Source: JAFGRR01 sp964499235
Lineage (GTDB): Bacteria > Planctomycetota > Phycisphaerae > UBA1845 > Fen-1342
DNA length: 14,497 bases
Assembly: GCA_964499235.1 (NCBI GenBank)
Contig: CAZCKC010000096.1
Coordinates: forward strand, 1-14,497
Direction of reading: 5' to 3'
Shown: positions 13,900 to 14,497 of the stretch, in pieces
How the letters are laid out: each line of letters opens with the position of its first letter
Numbering within the stretch: position 1 is the first letter of the stretch
Made by a program: the position numbers and the translations under genes
Notes under the pieces: generated by a model
What the model saw: the letters and a program-made list of their open reading frames with translations, nothing else
Told to the model about the DNA's origin: nothing
Database searches by the model: none

Positions 13900-13928
13900 T
13901 TGTTGCGACCGGGGGTTCGCGTTATCGT
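13900..13928 (+). promoter_or_regulatory. Promoter of the small basic protein gene
   Basis: TTGTTG (13900-13905) and TATCGT (13923-13928) are separated by 17 bp, with a leader of about 27 nt carrying GAGGAG (13946-13951), 10 nt before ATG 13962. The -35 box is weak beyond TTG. Confidence 0.5.
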
Positions 13929-13961
13929 ACATGGCTCGACTCTCAGAGGAGTGAACCGGCC

Positions 13962-14270
13962 ATGGACATCCAACCCGGATCGCAGGTGACCGTCGAAATC
14001 ACGGCAACGCCGCGGAGGTCCGCGGCGGAGAAAACGATCGAGCGCGTCTGTCGCAAGGATCCGGTGATCAAGACGAAGCATCGCCGGCTCAAGGAGCTCC
14101 GCCCCAGTTGGCAGGAGAAGCGCCGCGGCGGTCGCTGGTGGCACCATCAGATGAAGCGCAGCCGCTTCGTCGACCCGACGCCGGGAAACCAGTACGACGT
14201 CCTCGCGACGTTGGACGTGATCCGCGACCTCAACAGCGTCGCGGACTACGTGAAGGTCACCCCGAAGTAG
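13962..14270 (+). CDS. Small basic protein of unknown function
   Basis: I do not recognise a characterised family. The 102 residues begin with a likely beta segment (MDIQPGSQVTVEIT). A highly basic middle follows (18-69, many Arg and Lys) with PRRSAAEKTIERVCRKDP and an unusual RRGGRWWHHQMKR cluster at 54-66. The end is a non-basic helix/strand-like region (TLDVIRDLNSVADYVKV). There is no signal peptide or membrane helix. The charge and Trp/His cluster suggest nucleic acid or ribosome binding, which is inference only. The promoter, GAGGAG site and clean codon use support a real gene. It is divergent from the Sua5-phosphatase operon. I have a vague memory of similar short orphan proteins in planctomycetes but cannot confirm it. 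Confidence 0.75.
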   Translation: MDIQPGSQVTVEITATPRRSAAEKTIERVCRKDPVIKTKHRRLKELRPSWQEKRRGGRWWHHQMKRSRFVDPTPGNQYDVLATLDVIRDLNSVADYVKVTPK

Positions 14271-14404
14271 CCACTCCCGTACGACCCAATTCGACAGCCA
14301 CGACGAGGCTTCAGGTCAGAACCCCGTCCCTGCGCGGCGCGTGGCCTGCGCATCCTGCTCAGCCAACCGCTCGGTCGCGCGTCATGGATACGTCAAGCTC
14401 CACA

Positions 14405-14497
14405 GCTTGTTCGAACCCCACGATGTTGTTCGAACCGCACGATGTTGTTCGAACCGCACGGTGTTGTTCGAACCGCACGGTGTTATTCAAACTCCCC
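14405..14497. repeat. 19-bp tandem repeat array running off the right edge
   Basis: At least five direct copies of a 19-bp unit, TGTTGTTCGAACCGCACGR, lie head to tail at 14405, 14424, 14443, 14462 and 14481. Copies 2-4 differ from each other only at the last base, while the outer copies are more diverged. Each full unit carries the palindrome GTTCGAAC (in the last copy it decays to ATTCAAAC). There are no spacers. The stretch 14271-14404 between the last gene and the array shows nothing recognisable. Confidence 0.9.

Noticed and set aside
14405..14497. CRISPR array
   Set aside because: The 19-bp units are contiguous direct repeats with no unique spacers, and no cas gene is nearby.
14405..14497. 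tRNA fragments, because GTTCGAAC resembles a T-loop
   Set aside because: No acceptor, D or anticodon stems can be formed around any copy, and the motif recurs every 19 bp.

Overview
The window is a GC-rich bacterial chromosome segment, mostly housekeeping genes, with strong G/C preference at third codon positions. My best guess is Planctomycetota or a related deep-branching GC-rich group. The pointers are an FHA-GAF-histidine kinase with an atypical H-box, a zinc-ribbon membrane protein, a Sua5/YrdC fused to a low-molecular-weight phosphatase beside rpiB, and a short basic orphan protein. This placement rests on gene content and remembered family resemblance only, with no database search. I see no prophage, insertion sequence, CRISPR array, tRNA or rRNA.

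Layout of the plus strand, bases 1-12125: the 3' two-thirds of pnp (PNPase, entering from the left edge); a leader with two hairpins and a cold-shock protein gene; an FHA-GAF-histidine kinase; mfd (transcription-repair coupling factor); glyS (single-chain glycyl-tRNA synthetase); an unrecognised secreted protein with a MYXO-CTERM-like tail, 6 bp from a MacB/FtsX-type permease; a zinc-ribbon plus three-helix membrane protein; and a DUF2203 protein. Bases 12139-13819 hold a minus-strand pair, rpiB and a Sua5/YrdC-LMW phosphatase fusion, overlapping by 20 bp and converging on the DUF2203 gene. Transcribed divergently from that pair is a small basic orphan protein (13962-14270). The right edge runs into a 19-bp tandem repeat.

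Regulation is unusually readable. Most genes have their own sigma70-like promoter, with a TTG-type -35 box, a 16-19 bp spacer and a TAnnnT -10 box. These promoters decide three start sites. mfd looks leaderless, with its GTG 8 nt after the -10 box. The first ATG of the kinase gene lies 2 nt after a -10 box, so it is probably untranscribed and the likely start is GTG 1871. The first possible start (TTG) of the Sua5-phosphatase frame is itself the TTGACA -35 box, so the likely start is ATG 13819.

How the genes work together: pnp and the cold-shock gene are a plausible RNA-turnover/RNA-chaperone pair. The secreted protein and permease probably form one transcription unit. The Sua5-phosphatase/rpiB pair is a condensed version of the Firmicutes ywlC-ywlE-ywlF neighbourhood. 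I did not find a convincing entirely new multi-gene system. The leads most worth following are the phosphatase fusion with Ser at the position that sets phospho-arginine specificity in YwlE, the kinase with a non-acidic H-box, the secreted-protein/permease unit, and the right-edge repeat array.
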